Assembly (NCBI RefSeq): GCF_006538745.1
Contig: NZ_BJLR01000030.1
Location: 62,001-126,000 of the forward strand
Origin: Cellulomonas cellasea
GTDB taxonomy: Bacteria > Actinomycetota > Actinomycetes > Actinomycetales > Cellulomonadaceae
DNA length: 64,000 bases
Direction of reading: 5' to 3'
Shown here: positions 1 through 9,404 of the stretch, one piece after another
How positions within the stretch are numbered: position 1 is the first letter of the stretch
Layout of the letters: each line of letters begins with the position of its first letter
Made by a program: the position numbers and the translations under genes
Notes under the pieces: model-generated
Database searches by the model: none
What the model was told of the DNA's origin: nothing
What the model saw: only the letters and a program-made list of their open reading frames with translations

Positions 1-2
1 AG

Positions 3-1067
3 CACCGGCTCAAGCGCGGGCTCGCGACGGGGCTCGTCATGATCGGCTCGATCGTCGCGGTCGTCGTCGTCCTGGCCCTGTTCGGCGGGCTGTTCGTCGC
101 CCAGCTGGTCGACCTCGTCCAGGACGTCCCGCGGCTCTACGCGGACCTCACGGCGATGCTCGACGAGAGCTTCGGGATCGCGCTGCCCGGGACCGACGAG
201 GTGCTCGAGCGGCTCGCGAACGACTGGGGCGACGACGTCGCGTTCGGCATCCTCGGCGTCGGCGGCTCGATCGTCGGGTTCTTCTTCGTCGCGTCCGCGG
301 TGCTCCTGGTCGTCTACTACATGGTCGCGGCCGGGCCGCGGTTCCGCGCCGCCATCTGCCGGCTGCTCGCGCCGCGCCGCCAGCGCGAGGTGCTGAACAT
401 CTGGGAGGTCTCGCAGGCGAAGGTCGCGGACTTCATCAACTCCCGGCTCGTCCTCGCGGCGCTGTCGACGGCGTTCACGTTCGTGTTCCTCACGATCGTG
501 GACGTGCCGTACGCGCTGCCCCTCGCGGCGTTCACCGGGGTCGTCTCGCAGTTCGTCCCGACGATCGGCACGTACCTCGGCGGCATCCTCCCGGTCGCCG
601 TCGCGTTCGCGGTCAGCCCGCTCACGGCCGTCGGGGTGCTCATCTTCATCCTCGCCTACCAGCAGGTCGAGAACCTGATCTTCGCGCCGAAGGTCTCGGC
701 GCGGTCGCTCGAGCTCAACCCCGCGATGTCGTTCCTCGCGGTGCTGGCGTTCGGTGCGGTGTTCGGGGCGCTCGGGGCGTTCCTCGCGCTGCCGGTCGCC
801 GCGACGATCCAGGCCGTCTCGGGGACGTACGTGCGCCGGCACGAGCTCGTCGACTCCGAGCTCCTGCGCGCCGAGCCCGGCCAGACGCTCGAGCCGAAGG
901 ACCCCGAGGCGACGCGGGCCCCGGACGACGCCGGGCACGTGGGCGCGGGTCACGCGGACGCGGCACACGGCACCGCCTCCGACCCGGGTGCCGGCCTCAC
1001 GCCGGCGGAGGCCCCGGGCAGCGAGCGGACGCGCACCGAGCCGACGCGCAGCGAGCCTCAGGCGTAG
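3..1067 (+). CDS. AI-2E/PerM family transporter, 5' end outside window
   Basis: Integral membrane protein of the AI-2E transporter (PerM/YdiK) family, probably an exporter or permease of unknown substrate. The frame is open to the window edge, so the N-terminus is missing; the first in-window ATG (position 39) lies inside the protein. Several hydrophobic helices are visible, with the family's conserved C-terminal block (FTGVVSQFVPTIGTYLGG, then a QQVENLIFAPKV segment). The last 55-60 residues are a hydrophilic Asp/Ala/Gly/His-rich tail that is probably cytoplasmic and disordered. Its stop overlaps the convergent glnE stop by 10 bp, so no terminator separates them. Family assignment is firm; the substrate is not inferable. 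Confidence 0.85.
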   Translation, partial: HRLKRGLATGLVMIGSIVAVVVVLALFGGLFVAQLVDLVQDVPRLYADLTAMLDESFGIALPGTDEVLERLANDWGDDVAFGILGVGGSIVGFFFVASAVLLVVYYMVAAGPRFRAAICRLLAPRRQREVLNIWEVSQAKVADFINSRLVLAALSTAFTFVFLTIVDVPYALPLAAFTGVVSQFVPTIGTYLGGILPVAVAFAVSPLTAVGVLIFILAYQQVENLIFAPKVSARSLELNPAMSFLAVLAFGAVFGALGAFLALPVAATIQAVSGTYVRRHELVDSELLRAEPGQTLEPKDPEATRAPDDAGHVGAGHADAAHGTASDPGAGLTPAEAPGSERTRTEPTRSEPQA

Positions 1068-4000
1068 AAGACCCGCTCGACGACGGCCCGGGCCCGGCGC
1101 GCGGTGCGCAGGTAGACCTCCTCGAGCTCGCCGCCGGACCCCGGCGGGAAGCCCAGGACGCGCGCGAGCCCCGCGAGGGCCTGGCGGTCGTGCGGCAGGA
1201 CGTCGGCGTGCGCTCCCCCGGTGCGCCCGCTCCACAGCACGAGCGCGTCGCGCAGGCGGGAGGCGAGCTCCCAGGCGTCGGTCAGCTCACGACAGTCCGC
1301 GGGGTCGAGCAGGCCCGCGCCGGCCGCGGCGTCGAGCGCCTCGAGCGTCGCGGTCGTGCGCAGGCCCGGGACGTGGTGGGCGTGCTCGAGCTGGAGGAGC
1401 TGCGCGGTCCACTCCACGTCGGAGATCCCGCCGCGGCCGAGCTTGAGGTGCCGCGCCGGGTCGACCCCGCGCGGCAGGCGCTCGGCCTCGACGCGCGCCT
1501 TGACGCGCCGGACCTCGCGCACCGTCGCGGCGTCGAGCCCGCCGTCCGGGTAGCGCAGGGGCGCGACGAGGTCGACGAAGCGCCGCCCGAGCTCCTCGTC
1601 CCCCGCGACGGGTCGCGCGCGCAGCAGGGCCTGGCTCTCCCACGGCGAGGACCAGCGGCCGTAGTACTCCGCGTACGCGTCGAACGAGCGCGTCAGCGGC
1701 CCGTTGCGGCCCTCGGGGCGCAGGTCGGCGTCGACCTCGAGCGCGGGCTCGGGACCGACCTCGCCGAGCATCTGCCGGATGCGGGTCGCGACCGTGAGCG
1801 CGAACTGCTGCGCGCCCGTGGGGTCCGCGCCGGGCACGGGGTCGTGCACGAACAGCACGTCGGCGTCCGAGGAGTACCCCATCTCGCGCCCGCCGAGCCG
1901 GCCCATCGCGACCACGAGGAGCCGCGTCGGGTCGACGTCGAGACCGTGCTCCCGGCGCGCCTCCGCCAGCGCGACGCGCAGCGCGCCCGCGAGCACGACG
2001 TCGGCCGCCGTCGTCAGGCTCTGGGACGCGCGCGTGCTGATCACGACGCCGAGCACGTCGGCCGCGGCGGTGCGCGCGAGCTCGCGCCGGCGCAGGGCCC
2101 GCAGCGCCGTCGCCGCGGGTGCCGGCTCGTGCGCGCGCGTGAGCACCGCGTCCGCCTCGGCGGTCAGGCGCTCGTGCGTGCGGGGCTCGAGCTCGGCGTC
2201 GCCCGCGAGCCACGTCACCGACTCGGGCGAGCGCGAGAGCGCGTCGGCGACGTACCGGGACGTCGACAGCACGCGCGCGAGCCGCTGCGCCGCCGTCCCG
2301 GAGTCCCGCAGGAGCTTGAGGTACCAGTGCGTGGTGCCGAGCTCGTCGGACAGCCGGCGGAACGCGAGCAGCCCGGCGTCGGGGTCGGCGCCGTCCGCGA
2401 ACCACCCGATCATGACCGGCAGCAGCTGGCGCTGGATCGCCGCGCGGCGCGAGATGCCCTCCGTCAGCGCGGCGATGTGCCGCAGCGCGCCCGCGGGGTC
2501 CTTGTAGCCGATCGCGGCGAGCCGGGCGCGCGCGGCCTCGGGGGCCAGCCGGGCCTCCTCGGTCGAGAGCTGCGCGGTCGCCGGCAGCAGCGGACGGTAG
2601 AAGAGCTCCTCGTGCAGGCGCCGGACCTCGCGGCGCACCGTCCGCCACCGCTCGTCGAGCCCCGCGGCGCCCTCCGTGCGCATCCCCACGGACCGCGCGA
2701 GGCGGCGCAGGTCGGCCTCGGCGGTGGGCATGAGGTGCGTGCGCTGGAGCCGGTGCAGCTGGATGCGGTGCTCGAGCGCGCGCAGCAGCCGGTAGCAGAC
2801 CGCGAGCTGCGCGGCGTGCTCGCGCCCGACGTACCCGCCGGCGGCCAGCGCGGCGAGCGCCGTGAGGGTGTTGGGGCTGCGGATCGTCTCGTCGGCCCGC
2901 CCGTGCACGAGCTGCAGGAGCTGCACGGTGAACTCGACGTCGCGTAGCCCGCCGACCCCGAGTTTGAGCTGCCGGTCCGCCTCGGCCGCGGGCACGTGGT
3001 GCTCGACCCGGCGGCGCATGGCCTGCGAGTCCTCGACGAAGTTCTCGCGCTGCACGGCCGACCACACGAGCGGGTTGACGAGCTCGACGTACTCCCGGCC
3101 GAGCTCGGGGTCCCCGGCGAGCGGCCGGGCCTTGAGCAGCGCCTGGAACTCCCAGGTCTTGGCCCAGCGCTCGTAGTACGCGCGGTGGCTCGCGACCGTG
3201 CGGACCAGCGGCCCGTTCTTGCCCTCGGGGCGCAGGGCCGCGTCGACGGGCCAGAGCGCGGGCTCGGCCGACGCCGTCGAGCACGCGCGCGCGAGCCCGG
3301 TCGCGAGCCGCGCACCGACCGCGAGCGCCTCGTCCTCGCTGACCCCGTCGACCGGCTCGGCGACGTAGATGACGTCGACGTCGCTCACGTAGTTGAGCTC
3401 CCGTCCCCCGGCCTTGCCCATCCCGACGACCGCGAGGCGCACGCCCCGGCCGTGGTCGTCGAGGTCGGCGCGCGCGATGGCGAGCGACGCCTCGAGCGCG
3501 GCCGCGGCGAGGTCGGCGAGCGCGGCGGCGACGCCGGGGAGCCGGCTGAGCGGGTCGGTCGCGGTGAGGTCCGTCGCGGCGATCCGCAGCAGCCGGGCGC
3601 GGTAGGCGCGGCGCATCGCGTCCACGCCGGGCGAGCCGACGACGCCGGCGACCGGCACGTCCGCGGCCGGGTCGGCCCCGACGGCGTCGAGCAGCTCGGC
3701 GCGCACCTCCGCGGCGCTCACGCCCGTCCCCGGGGCGTCCTCCACGAGGAGCGCGAGGTTCCCCGGGTGCGCCGCGAGGTTGTCCGCGAGGGCCACCGAC
3801 GACCCGACGACGGCGAGCAGCCGGTCCCGGCCGTCGCTGGGCGACCCGAGCAGCCCGCGCAGCACCGCGGCGTGCGCCGGGTCGGCCGACGAGACGCACG
3901 CGCCCGCGATCTTGGCGAGCGCGAGCAGCGCGTGGTCGGGGTCGGCGACCTCGGACAGCGGGCCCAGGAGCGCCTCGGGCTCGTCCGCGACGGCCGCGAG

Positions 4001-4108
4001 CGCGCCGTCGGCGAGCAGCCGCTCCGCGCGCGCGGCGTCGGCGAACCCGGACCGGGTCAGCCGTCCGGCCAGGGTGCTGCCGCGCCCGCCGGCGCCCAGG
4101 GTGCTCAC
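1058..4108 (-). CDS. glnE: Bifunctional glutamine synthetase adenylyltransferase/adenylyl-removing enzyme
   Basis: GlnE covalently regulates glutamine synthetase by adding or removing AMP in response to nitrogen status. Its 1,016 residues match the family's usual length. Two nucleotidyltransferase modules are visible: one near residues 225-245 (MGKAGGRELNYVSDVDVIYV) and one near 735-755 (MGRLGGREMGYSSDADVLFV), each with the paired-Asp metal site. This is the expected deadenylase/adenylylase duplication with helical domains between. It lies 105 bp downstream of glnA2 on the same strand, the arrangement known in mycobacteria. The ATG start gives MSTLGAGG; no better start lies upstream. The neighbouring synthetase lacks the modifiable tyrosine, so GlnE's target must be another synthetase outside the window. 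Confidence 0.96.
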   Translation of the reverse strand: MSTLGAGGRGSTLAGRLTRSGFADAARAERLLADGALAAVADEPEALLGPLSEVADPDHALLALAKIAGACVSSADPAHAAVLRGLLGSPSDGRDRLLAVVGSSVALADNLAAHPGNLALLVEDAPGTGVSAAEVRAELLDAVGADPAADVPVAGVVGSPGVDAMRRAYRARLLRIAATDLTATDPLSRLPGVAAALADLAAAALEASLAIARADLDDHGRGVRLAVVGMGKAGGRELNYVSDVDVIYVAEPVDGVSEDEALAVGARLATGLARACSTASAEPALWPVDAALRPEGKNGPLVRTVASHRAYYERWAKTWEFQALLKARPLAGDPELGREYVELVNPLVWSAVQRENFVEDSQAMRRRVEHHVPAAEADRQLKLGVGGLRDVEFTVQLLQLVHGRADETIRSPNTLTALAALAAGGYVGREHAAQLAVCYRLLRALEHRIQLHRLQRTHLMPTAEADLRRLARSVGMRTEGAAGLDERWRTVRREVRRLHEELFYRPLLPATAQLSTEEARLAPEAARARLAAIGYKDPAGALRHIAALTEGISRRAAIQRQLLPVMIGWFADGADPDAGLLAFRRLSDELGTTHWYLKLLRDSGTAAQRLARVLSTSRYVADALSRSPESVTWLAGDAELEPRTHERLTAEADAVLTRAHEPAPAATALRALRRRELARTAAADVLGVVISTRASQSLTTAADVVLAGALRVALAEARREHGLDVDPTRLLVVAMGRLGGREMGYSSDADVLFVHDPVPGADPTGAQQFALTVATRIRQMLGEVGPEPALEVDADLRPEGRNGPLTRSFDAYAEYYGRWSSPWESQALLRARPVAGDEELGRRFVDLVAPLRYPDGGLDAATVREVRRVKARVEAERLPRGVDPARHLKLGRGGISDVEWTAQLLQLEHAHHVPGLRTTATLEALDAAAGAGLLDPADCRELTDAWELASRLRDALVLWSGRTGGAHADVLPHDRQALAGLARVLGFPPGSGGELEEVYLRTARRARAVVERVFYA

Positions 4109-4213
4109 GCCGTCACGCTACCCACGCTGCGCGCGGGACCGCGCACCGGGTCCGGCGGCTGACCCGGGCCGGGACGGGCGGCGACGCGGGGGCAGCCGTC
4201 GTGCACGAGGACC

Positions 4214-5551
4214 TCAGAGGACCGGCAGGAACCGCTGCAGCTCGTACGGCGTGACCTGCGAGCGGTACTCCTCCCACTCGCGGCGCTTGTTGCGCAGCAC
4301 GTAGTCGAAGACGTGCTCGCCGAGGGTCTCCGCGACGAGCTCGGACTTCTCCATGACCGCGATCGCGTCGACGAGCGACGTCGGCAGCGGCTCGATGCCG
4401 AGCGCGCGGCGCTCCGCGTCGGTGAGCTCCCACACGTCGTCCTCGGCGCCCTCGGGCAGCTCGTAGCCCTCCTCGATGCCCTTGAGGCCGGCCGCGAGCA
4501 TGACGGCGAACGCGAGGTACGGGTTCGTGGCGGCGTCGACCGCGCGGTACTCGATGCGGCTCGAGTTGCCCTTGCCGGGCTTGTACATCGGCACGCGCAC
4601 GAGCGCCGAGCGGTTGTTGTGGCCCCAGCAGATGAAGCTCGGGGCCTCGGAGCCGCCCCAGAGCCGCTTGTAGGAGTTGACGAACTGGTTCGTCACCGCG
4701 GTGATCTCGGCGGCGTGGCGCAGCAGGCCCGCGATGAAGCTGCGGGCGACCTTCGACAGCTCGAGGTGCGCGCCGGGCTCGTGGAACGCGTTGCGGTCGC
4801 CCTCGAACAGCGACAGGTGCGTGTGCATACCCGAGCCGGGCTGGTCGGCGAGCGGCTTCGGCATGAACGACGCGAAGACGCCCTGCTCGAGCGCGACCTC
4901 CTTGACGACCGTGCGGAACGTCATGATGTTGTCGGCCGTCGTGAGCGCGTCCGCGTAGCGCAGGTCGATCTCGTTCTGGCCCGGGCCGGCCTCGTGGTGG
5001 GAGAACTCGACCGAGATGCCCATCGACTCGAGCATCGTGATCGCCGCGCGCCGGAAGTCGTGCGCCGTGCCGCGCGGGACGTGGTCGAAGTAGCCGCCCG
5101 AGTCGACGGGCACGAGCGGGACCAGCGGGTCCGCGGGCGCCTCGAACAGGTAGAACTCGACCTCGGGGTGCGTGTAGAAGGTGAACCCCTGCGCGCTGCC
5201 CTTCGCGAGCGCGCGCTTGAGGACGTTGCGCGAGTCCGCGAGCGAGGGCTCGCCGTCGGGCGTGAGGATGTCGCAGAACATGCGCGCGGTGCCGTGCCGC
5301 TCGCCGCGCCACGGGAGCACCTGGAACGTGCTCGGGTCCGGCTTGGCGATCATGTCGGCCTCGTACACGCGCGTGAGCCCCTGGATCGAGCTCCCGTCGA
5401 AGCCGATGCCCTCCGCGAAGGCGGCCTCGAGCTCGGCCGGCGCGATCGCGACCGACTTGAGGATCCCGAGCACGTCGGTGAACCAGAGTCGGATGAAGCG
5501 GATGTCCCGTTCCTCGACCGTGCGGAGCACGAACTCCTGCTGCCTGTCCAT
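4214..5551 (-). CDS. glnA2: Type I glutamine synthetase, GlnA2-like
   Basis: ATP-dependent ligation of ammonia to glutamate, or a related gamma-glutamyl ligation. The 445-residue protein starts MDRQQEFVLRTVEERDIRF, closely resembling what I recall of mycobacterial GlnA2. FDGSSIQG occurs at about residues 51-58, and the Glu/His metal and ATP residues are in the catalytic half (EFSHHEAGPGQNEIDLRYAD). The start at 5551 was chosen by family length; an ATG nine bases upstream (MYRMDRQ) is also possible. At the loop that carries the adenylylated tyrosine in GlnA1-type enzymes, this protein has Trp (about W374, in DDVWELTDAE), so it should be insensitive to GlnE. GlnA2-type enzymes in actinomycetes can have non-glutamine roles, so physiological function is uncertain. 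Confidence 0.93.
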   Translation of the reverse strand: MDRQQEFVLRTVEERDIRFIRLWFTDVLGILKSVAIAPAELEAAFAEGIGFDGSSIQGLTRVYEADMIAKPDPSTFQVLPWRGERHGTARMFCDILTPDGEPSLADSRNVLKRALAKGSAQGFTFYTHPEVEFYLFEAPADPLVPLVPVDSGGYFDHVPRGTAHDFRRAAITMLESMGISVEFSHHEAGPGQNEIDLRYADALTTADNIMTFRTVVKEVALEQGVFASFMPKPLADQPGSGMHTHLSLFEGDRNAFHEPGAHLELSKVARSFIAGLLRHAAEITAVTNQFVNSYKRLWGGSEAPSFICWGHNNRSALVRVPMYKPGKGNSSRIEYRAVDAATNPYLAFAVMLAAGLKGIEEGYELPEGAEDDVWELTDAERRALGIEPLPTSLVDAIAVMEKSELVAETLGEHVFDYVLRNKRREWEEYRSQVTPYELQRFLPVL

Positions 5552-5680
5552 GCGGTACATCCTGCCTGATGGACGAGGCGTTCCGGCGACAGACCGCGCC
5601 GGGTGCACCCGATCGACGCGGCGCGTCCCCGGCCCGGGGTCGGCGCCGTGCACCGCGGCGGCACCCTCTAGGCTCGGCGC

Positions 5681-7339
5681 ATGGCCCACCTGCGCATCGC
5701 CCTGGCCCAGATCGACACCTGTGTCGGCGACCTCGACGCGAACAGCGGTGCGGTGCTCGACCGGTCCCGCGAGGCCGCGGAGGCGGGCGCCGACCTCGTG
5801 GTCTTCCCCGAGATGACGATCACGGGCTACCCCATCGAGGACCTCGCGCTGCGGGCGTCGTTCCGGCGCGGCGCCGAGGCGGCGCTGCACCGGGTCGCGC
5901 GCGAGCTCGACGCCGCGGGCCTGGGGCACCTCGCGGTGCTGGTCGGCTCGGTCGGCGAGAAGACGACGCGTGAGCACGACGGCGCCCCGGCGCGCCCGAC
6001 GAACCAGGCGGTGCTCCTGCAGCACGGCGCCGTGCAGACGCGCTACGACAAGCACCACCTGCCGAACTACGGCGTGTTCGACGAGTTCCGGATCTTCGCC
6101 CCCGGCGACGGCGTGTGCGTGCTCGACGTGCGCGGGCGGCGCGTCGGCGTCGTGATCTGCGAGGACATCTGGCAGGACGGCGGCCCCGTCTCGCAGATGG
6201 ACGAGAACGAGGTGTCCCTGCTCGTCGTGCTCAACGGCTCGCCGTTCGAGGAGGGCAAGGGGCACGTGCGCACCGAGCTCGCCGCGCGCCGGGCCCGCGA
6301 GGTCCAGGCCCCGGTGGCGTACTGCAACATGGTCGGCGGGCAGGACGACCTCGTGTTCGACGGCGGGTCGTTCGTCGTCGGCGCGGACGGGCGGCTGCTC
6401 GCGCGGGCGCCGCAGTTCCACGAGCACCTGCTGGTGTGGGACCTCGTCGAGGACGACGAGGAGCCCGCGACCGGCGAGATCGCTCCGCCGCTGCACCCCG
6501 ACCAGGAGATCTACCAGGCGCTCGTCGCCGGACTGGTCGGCTACGTCCGCAAGAACGGCTTCCGCTCGGTCGTGCTCGGGCTGTCCGGCGGCATCGACTC
6601 GGCGCTCGTCGCGGCGCTCAGCGCGGACGCGGTCGGCGGCGGGAACGTCGTCGGCGTCTCGATGCCCTCGCGGCACTCCTCCGAGCACTCGAAGGACGAC
6701 GCGGCCGACCTCGCGAAGCGCATCGGCGCCGACTACCGCGTGCAGCCGATCGGCCCGATGGTCGACGCGTTCGAGGGGCAGATGCACCTCGAAGGGATCG
6801 CCGCGGAGAACCTGCAGGCGCGCGTGCGCGGCGTGATCCTCATGGGACTGTCGAACGCCGAGGGTCACCTCGTGCTCGCGACGGGCAACAAGTCCGAGCT
6901 CGCGGTGGGCTACTCGACGATCTACGGCGACGCCGTCGGCGGCTACGCCCCGCTCAAGGACGTCGACAAGTCGCGCGTCTGGGCGCTCGCGCGGTGGCGC
7001 AACGACGCCGCGATCGACGCCGGGTCGATCCCGCCGATCCCCGAGAGCTCGATCACCAAGCCGCCGTCGGCCGAGCTGCGACCGGGCCAGGTCGACCAGG
7101 ACTCGCTGCCGCCGTACGACCTGCTCGACGAGGTGCTCGACGCGTACGTCGAGCACGCCGAGGGCCGCGCCGAGCTGCTCGCGCGCGGGTTCGACCCCGA
7201 GGTCGTCGACAAGGTGCTGCAGCTCGTCGACCGCGCCGAGTGGAAGCGGCGGCAGTACCCCCTCGGCCCCAAGGTCACGGCGCTCGCGTTCGGCCGCGAC
7301 CGCCGGCTGCCCATCACGACGCGGTGGCGCGAGCCCTGA
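5681..7339 (+). CDS. nadE: Glutamine-dependent NAD+ synthetase
   Basis: Catalyses the last step of NAD+ synthesis, amidating nicotinic acid adenine dinucleotide with ammonia from glutamine. Domains in order: an N-terminal nitrilase-type glutaminase (about 1-270) with Glu44 (FPEMTITGYP), Lys124 (RYDKHHLPNYGVFDE) and catalytic Cys160 (VVICEDIW); then an ATP-PPase synthetase domain with the SGGIDSALVAAL P-loop near residue 300. At 552 residues it is the short actinobacterial/proteobacterial form rather than the long eukaryote-like one. It is divergent from glnA2 with about 130 bp between starts, so the two promoters share this gap. Next to glutamine metabolism genes it makes sense as a glutamine consumer, but co-regulation is not shown. 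Confidence 0.95.
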   Translation: MAHLRIALAQIDTCVGDLDANSGAVLDRSREAAEAGADLVVFPEMTITGYPIEDLALRASFRRGAEAALHRVARELDAAGLGHLAVLVGSVGEKTTREHDGAPARPTNQAVLLQHGAVQTRYDKHHLPNYGVFDEFRIFAPGDGVCVLDVRGRRVGVVICEDIWQDGGPVSQMDENEVSLLVVLNGSPFEEGKGHVRTELAARRAREVQAPVAYCNMVGGQDDLVFDGGSFVVGADGRLLARAPQFHEHLLVWDLVEDDEEPATGEIAPPLHPDQEIYQALVAGLVGYVRKNGFRSVVLGLSGGIDSALVAALSADAVGGGNVVGVSMPSRHSSEHSKDDAADLAKRIGADYRVQPIGPMVDAFEGQMHLEGIAAENLQARVRGVILMGLSNAEGHLVLATGNKSELAVGYSTIYGDAVGGYAPLKDVDKSRVWALARWRNDAAIDAGSIPPIPESSITKPPSAELRPGQVDQDSLPPYDLLDEVLDAYVEHAEGRAELLARGFDPEVVDKVLQLVDRAEWKRRQYPLGPKVTALAFGRDRRLPITTRWREP

Positions 7340-7419
7340 CCGGCGCCCCGACCCCGCACTACCCCGGGGCGCACACCGGCGTGCGCCCGACCCACCCCGG
7401 ACGACCAGGAGCAGCGGCG

Positions 7420-8232
7420 ATGAGCGAGACCCCCAAGCGCGTGCGCGTGCACCACCTGCGCGAGGCGAAGGAGCGCGGGCAGAAGATCACGATGCTCACC
7501 GCGTACGACGCCCCGACCGCGCGCATCTTCGACGAGGCCGGCATCGACCTGCTGCTGGTGGGCGACTCGATCGGCAACACGATGCTGGGCCACGAGACGA
7601 CGATCCCGGTCACGGTCGACGAGCTCATCCCCGCCGTGCGCGCGGTCACGCGCTCGGTGCGCCGCTCGCTCGTGGTCGCCGACCTGCCGTTCGGCTCCTA
7701 CGAGGCCGGCCCGCAGCAGGCGCTCGAGACGGGCGTCCGGTTCTTCAAGGAGGCGAACGCGCACGCGGTCAAGCTCGAGGGCGGCAAGCGGTGCGCCGCG
7801 CAGATCCGGGCGCTGAGCGACGCGGGCATCCCCGTCGTCGGGCACCTGGGCTTCACGCCGCAGTCCGAGAACATGCTCGGCGGCAAGCGGGTCCAGGGCC
7901 GCGGGGACGCCGCCGCCGCGACGCTCAGCGAGGACGCGCTCGCGATCCAGGAGGCCGGCGCCGTCGCGGTCGTCCTCGAGATGGTGCCCTCGCACGTCGC
8001 GGCGCGCGTGACCGAGATCCTCGAGATCCCGACGATCGGCATCGGCGCCGGCCCCGAGTGCGACGGCCAGGTGCTCGTCTGGCTCGACATGGCCGGGATG
8101 GGCGACTGGTCGCCGCGGTTCGCCAAGCAGTACGCGCAGGTCGGCCGGCTCCTCGGGGAGGCCGCCCGCGCCTACGCCGACGACGTGCGCTCGGGCGGGT
8201 TCCCCGACGCGGCGCACTCCTTCGAGAGCTGA
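7420..8232 (+). CDS. panB: 3-methyl-2-oxobutanoate hydroxymethyltransferase
   Basis: PanB transfers a hydroxymethyl group from methylene-tetrahydrofolate to 2-oxoisovalerate, the first committed step to pantothenate and CoA. The 270-residue TIM barrel shows the family motifs LLVGDSIGNTMLGHETT (metal-binding Asp), VADLPFGSYE, AVKLEGG, and EMVPSHVA with the catalytic Glu. The ATG at 7420 follows an AGGAG-type site (around 7407-7411) and gives MSETPKRVRVHHLREAK, a normal N-terminus. No panC or panD is next to it. The following gene overlaps or abuts the stop. Cytoplasmic, decameric in known homologues. Confidence 0.95.
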   Translation: MSETPKRVRVHHLREAKERGQKITMLTAYDAPTARIFDEAGIDLLLVGDSIGNTMLGHETTIPVTVDELIPAVRAVTRSVRRSLVVADLPFGSYEAGPQQALETGVRFFKEANAHAVKLEGGKRCAAQIRALSDAGIPVVGHLGFTPQSENMLGGKRVQGRGDAAAATLSEDALAIQEAGAVAVVLEMVPSHVAARVTEILEIPTIGIGAGPECDGQVLVWLDMAGMGDWSPRFAKQYAQVGRLLGEAARAYADDVRSGGFPDAAHSFES

Positions 8233-9308
8233 CGGGCTCGACGGCCGCACCCCCGGCGGGTGCGGCACCGGCGGCCCCGGGCGGTCCGCGCCGGGCACGT
8301 GCGCGCCGGCTCGCCCCGTGGCTCGTCCCGGGAGCGCTGCTCGCGACGGTGCTGGCGCTGGCGCTCGCGCCGCCCGCGATCGCCGGGCGCGCGGTCGGCG
8401 CTCACCTCGTGGCGTTCCGGGTGCCCGTCGCGCTCGGCCTGCTCGCGGCCAGCGCCGCCGTGCTGCTCGTGCGCCGCGCGCGGCGCTCCCCCGCCGGTGC
8501 GGCCTCCGCGGCGGTGCTCGTGCTCGGGGCGGCCGCGCAGCTCGGCGTCCTGGGGGCCCGCGGCTGGGACGGGGACGTCACGGCCGAGCGGCGGGACGGC
8601 GACCTCGTCGTGCTCGCGTTCAACACGCTCGGCGTCGTCACGTCCGACGAGCTCGCGCCCCTCGTCCTGCAGCACGGCGCCGACGTGGTCGTCCTCCCGG
8701 AGACCGAGCCGGCCACGGCCCGGGCCACCGCGGCGGTCCTCGAGGACGCGGGGCGCCCGGTGTGGGTCTTCTCCCGGCGCACGGAAGACGACCCCGTGGC
8801 CTCCACCGCACTGCTCGTCTCGACCGACCTGGGGCGCTACGAGGTGACGTCCCAGCTGCCGACGATGCTCGGCGGGTTCCGCGCCGCCCCGGTCCCGCCC
8901 GACGCGGCGTCCGCCCGCGGCGCACGGGCCGCCGCGGTGCCGCCCCCGCGCGTCGTCGCCGCCCACCCGACGGCTCCCTTCTCGGTCGCCGCGATGGACG
9001 ACTGGCTGCGGGAGTCCCGCCTCGTCGCCGGGACGTGCGACGGCGGGGGCGTGGTCGTCGCCGGCGACCTCAACGCGACGCTGGACCACCCGGGGCTGCG
9101 CGACCTCGGGACGTGCGTCGACGCGGCCGAGGCCGCGGGAGCCGCGGCGCTCGGGACGTGGCCGGCGGCGCTGCCGAGCTGGCTGTCCGCGCCCATCGAC
9201 CACGTGCTCGTCGACGCGGAGGTGTGGGCGGTCGTCGGGTTCGACGTGCTCGGCGCCGTGGGCGGCAGCGACCACCGGCCCGTCGTCGCGCACCTGCGCC
9301 CGCGGTAG
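8229..9308 (+). CDS. Membrane-anchored endonuclease/exonuclease/phosphatase family protein, start unclear
   Basis: Three hydrophobic segments come first (8310-8570: LAPWLVPGALLATVLALALA, VALGLLAASAAVLLV, AAVLVLGAAAQLGVL), followed by an extracytoplasmic endonuclease/exonuclease/phosphatase fold. Landmarks are VLAFNTLG, ADVVVLPETE, VVAGDLNATLDHPG, IDHVLVD and SDHRPVVAHL, which carry the metal and catalytic Glu, Asp, Asn and His. Substrate (nucleic acid, lipid or phosphodiester) cannot be told. I found no in-frame ATG, GTG or TTG between about 7794 and 8348. The listed start is a CTG overlapping the panB stop; the alternative is GTG at 8349, which truncates the first membrane helix. Translational coupling to panB is possible. 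Confidence 0.7.
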   Translation: MTGSTAAPPAGAAPAAPGGPRRARARRLAPWLVPGALLATVLALALAPPAIAGRAVGAHLVAFRVPVALGLLAASAAVLLVRRARRSPAGAASAAVLVLGAAAQLGVLGARGWDGDVTAERRDGDLVVLAFNTLGVVTSDELAPLVLQHGADVVVLPETEPATARATAAVLEDAGRPVWVFSRRTEDDPVASTALLVSTDLGRYEVTSQLPTMLGGFRAAPVPPDAASARGARAAAVPPPRVVAAHPTAPFSVAAMDDWLRESRLVAGTCDGGGVVVAGDLNATLDHPGLRDLGTCVDAAEAAGAAALGTWPAALPSWLSAPIDHVLVDAEVWAVVGFDVLGAVGGSDHRPVVAHLRPR

Positions 9309-9404
9309 ACCCGCGCGCGCCGCGGTCCCGGTCGGCCCGCCCAGGCCGCGGCCGCGGTCGACCTCAGGTCGGCCCGCCGCGACCAGCCGGCAGGTCGGAC
9401 GTGG

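Noticed and set aside
4214-7156. A 980-residue minus-strand frame extending glnA2 upstream across nadE
   Set aside because: Only the last 445 residues resemble glutamine synthetase; the rest is antisense to a clear nadE gene and is charged, low-complexity sequence typical of GC-rich shadow frames.
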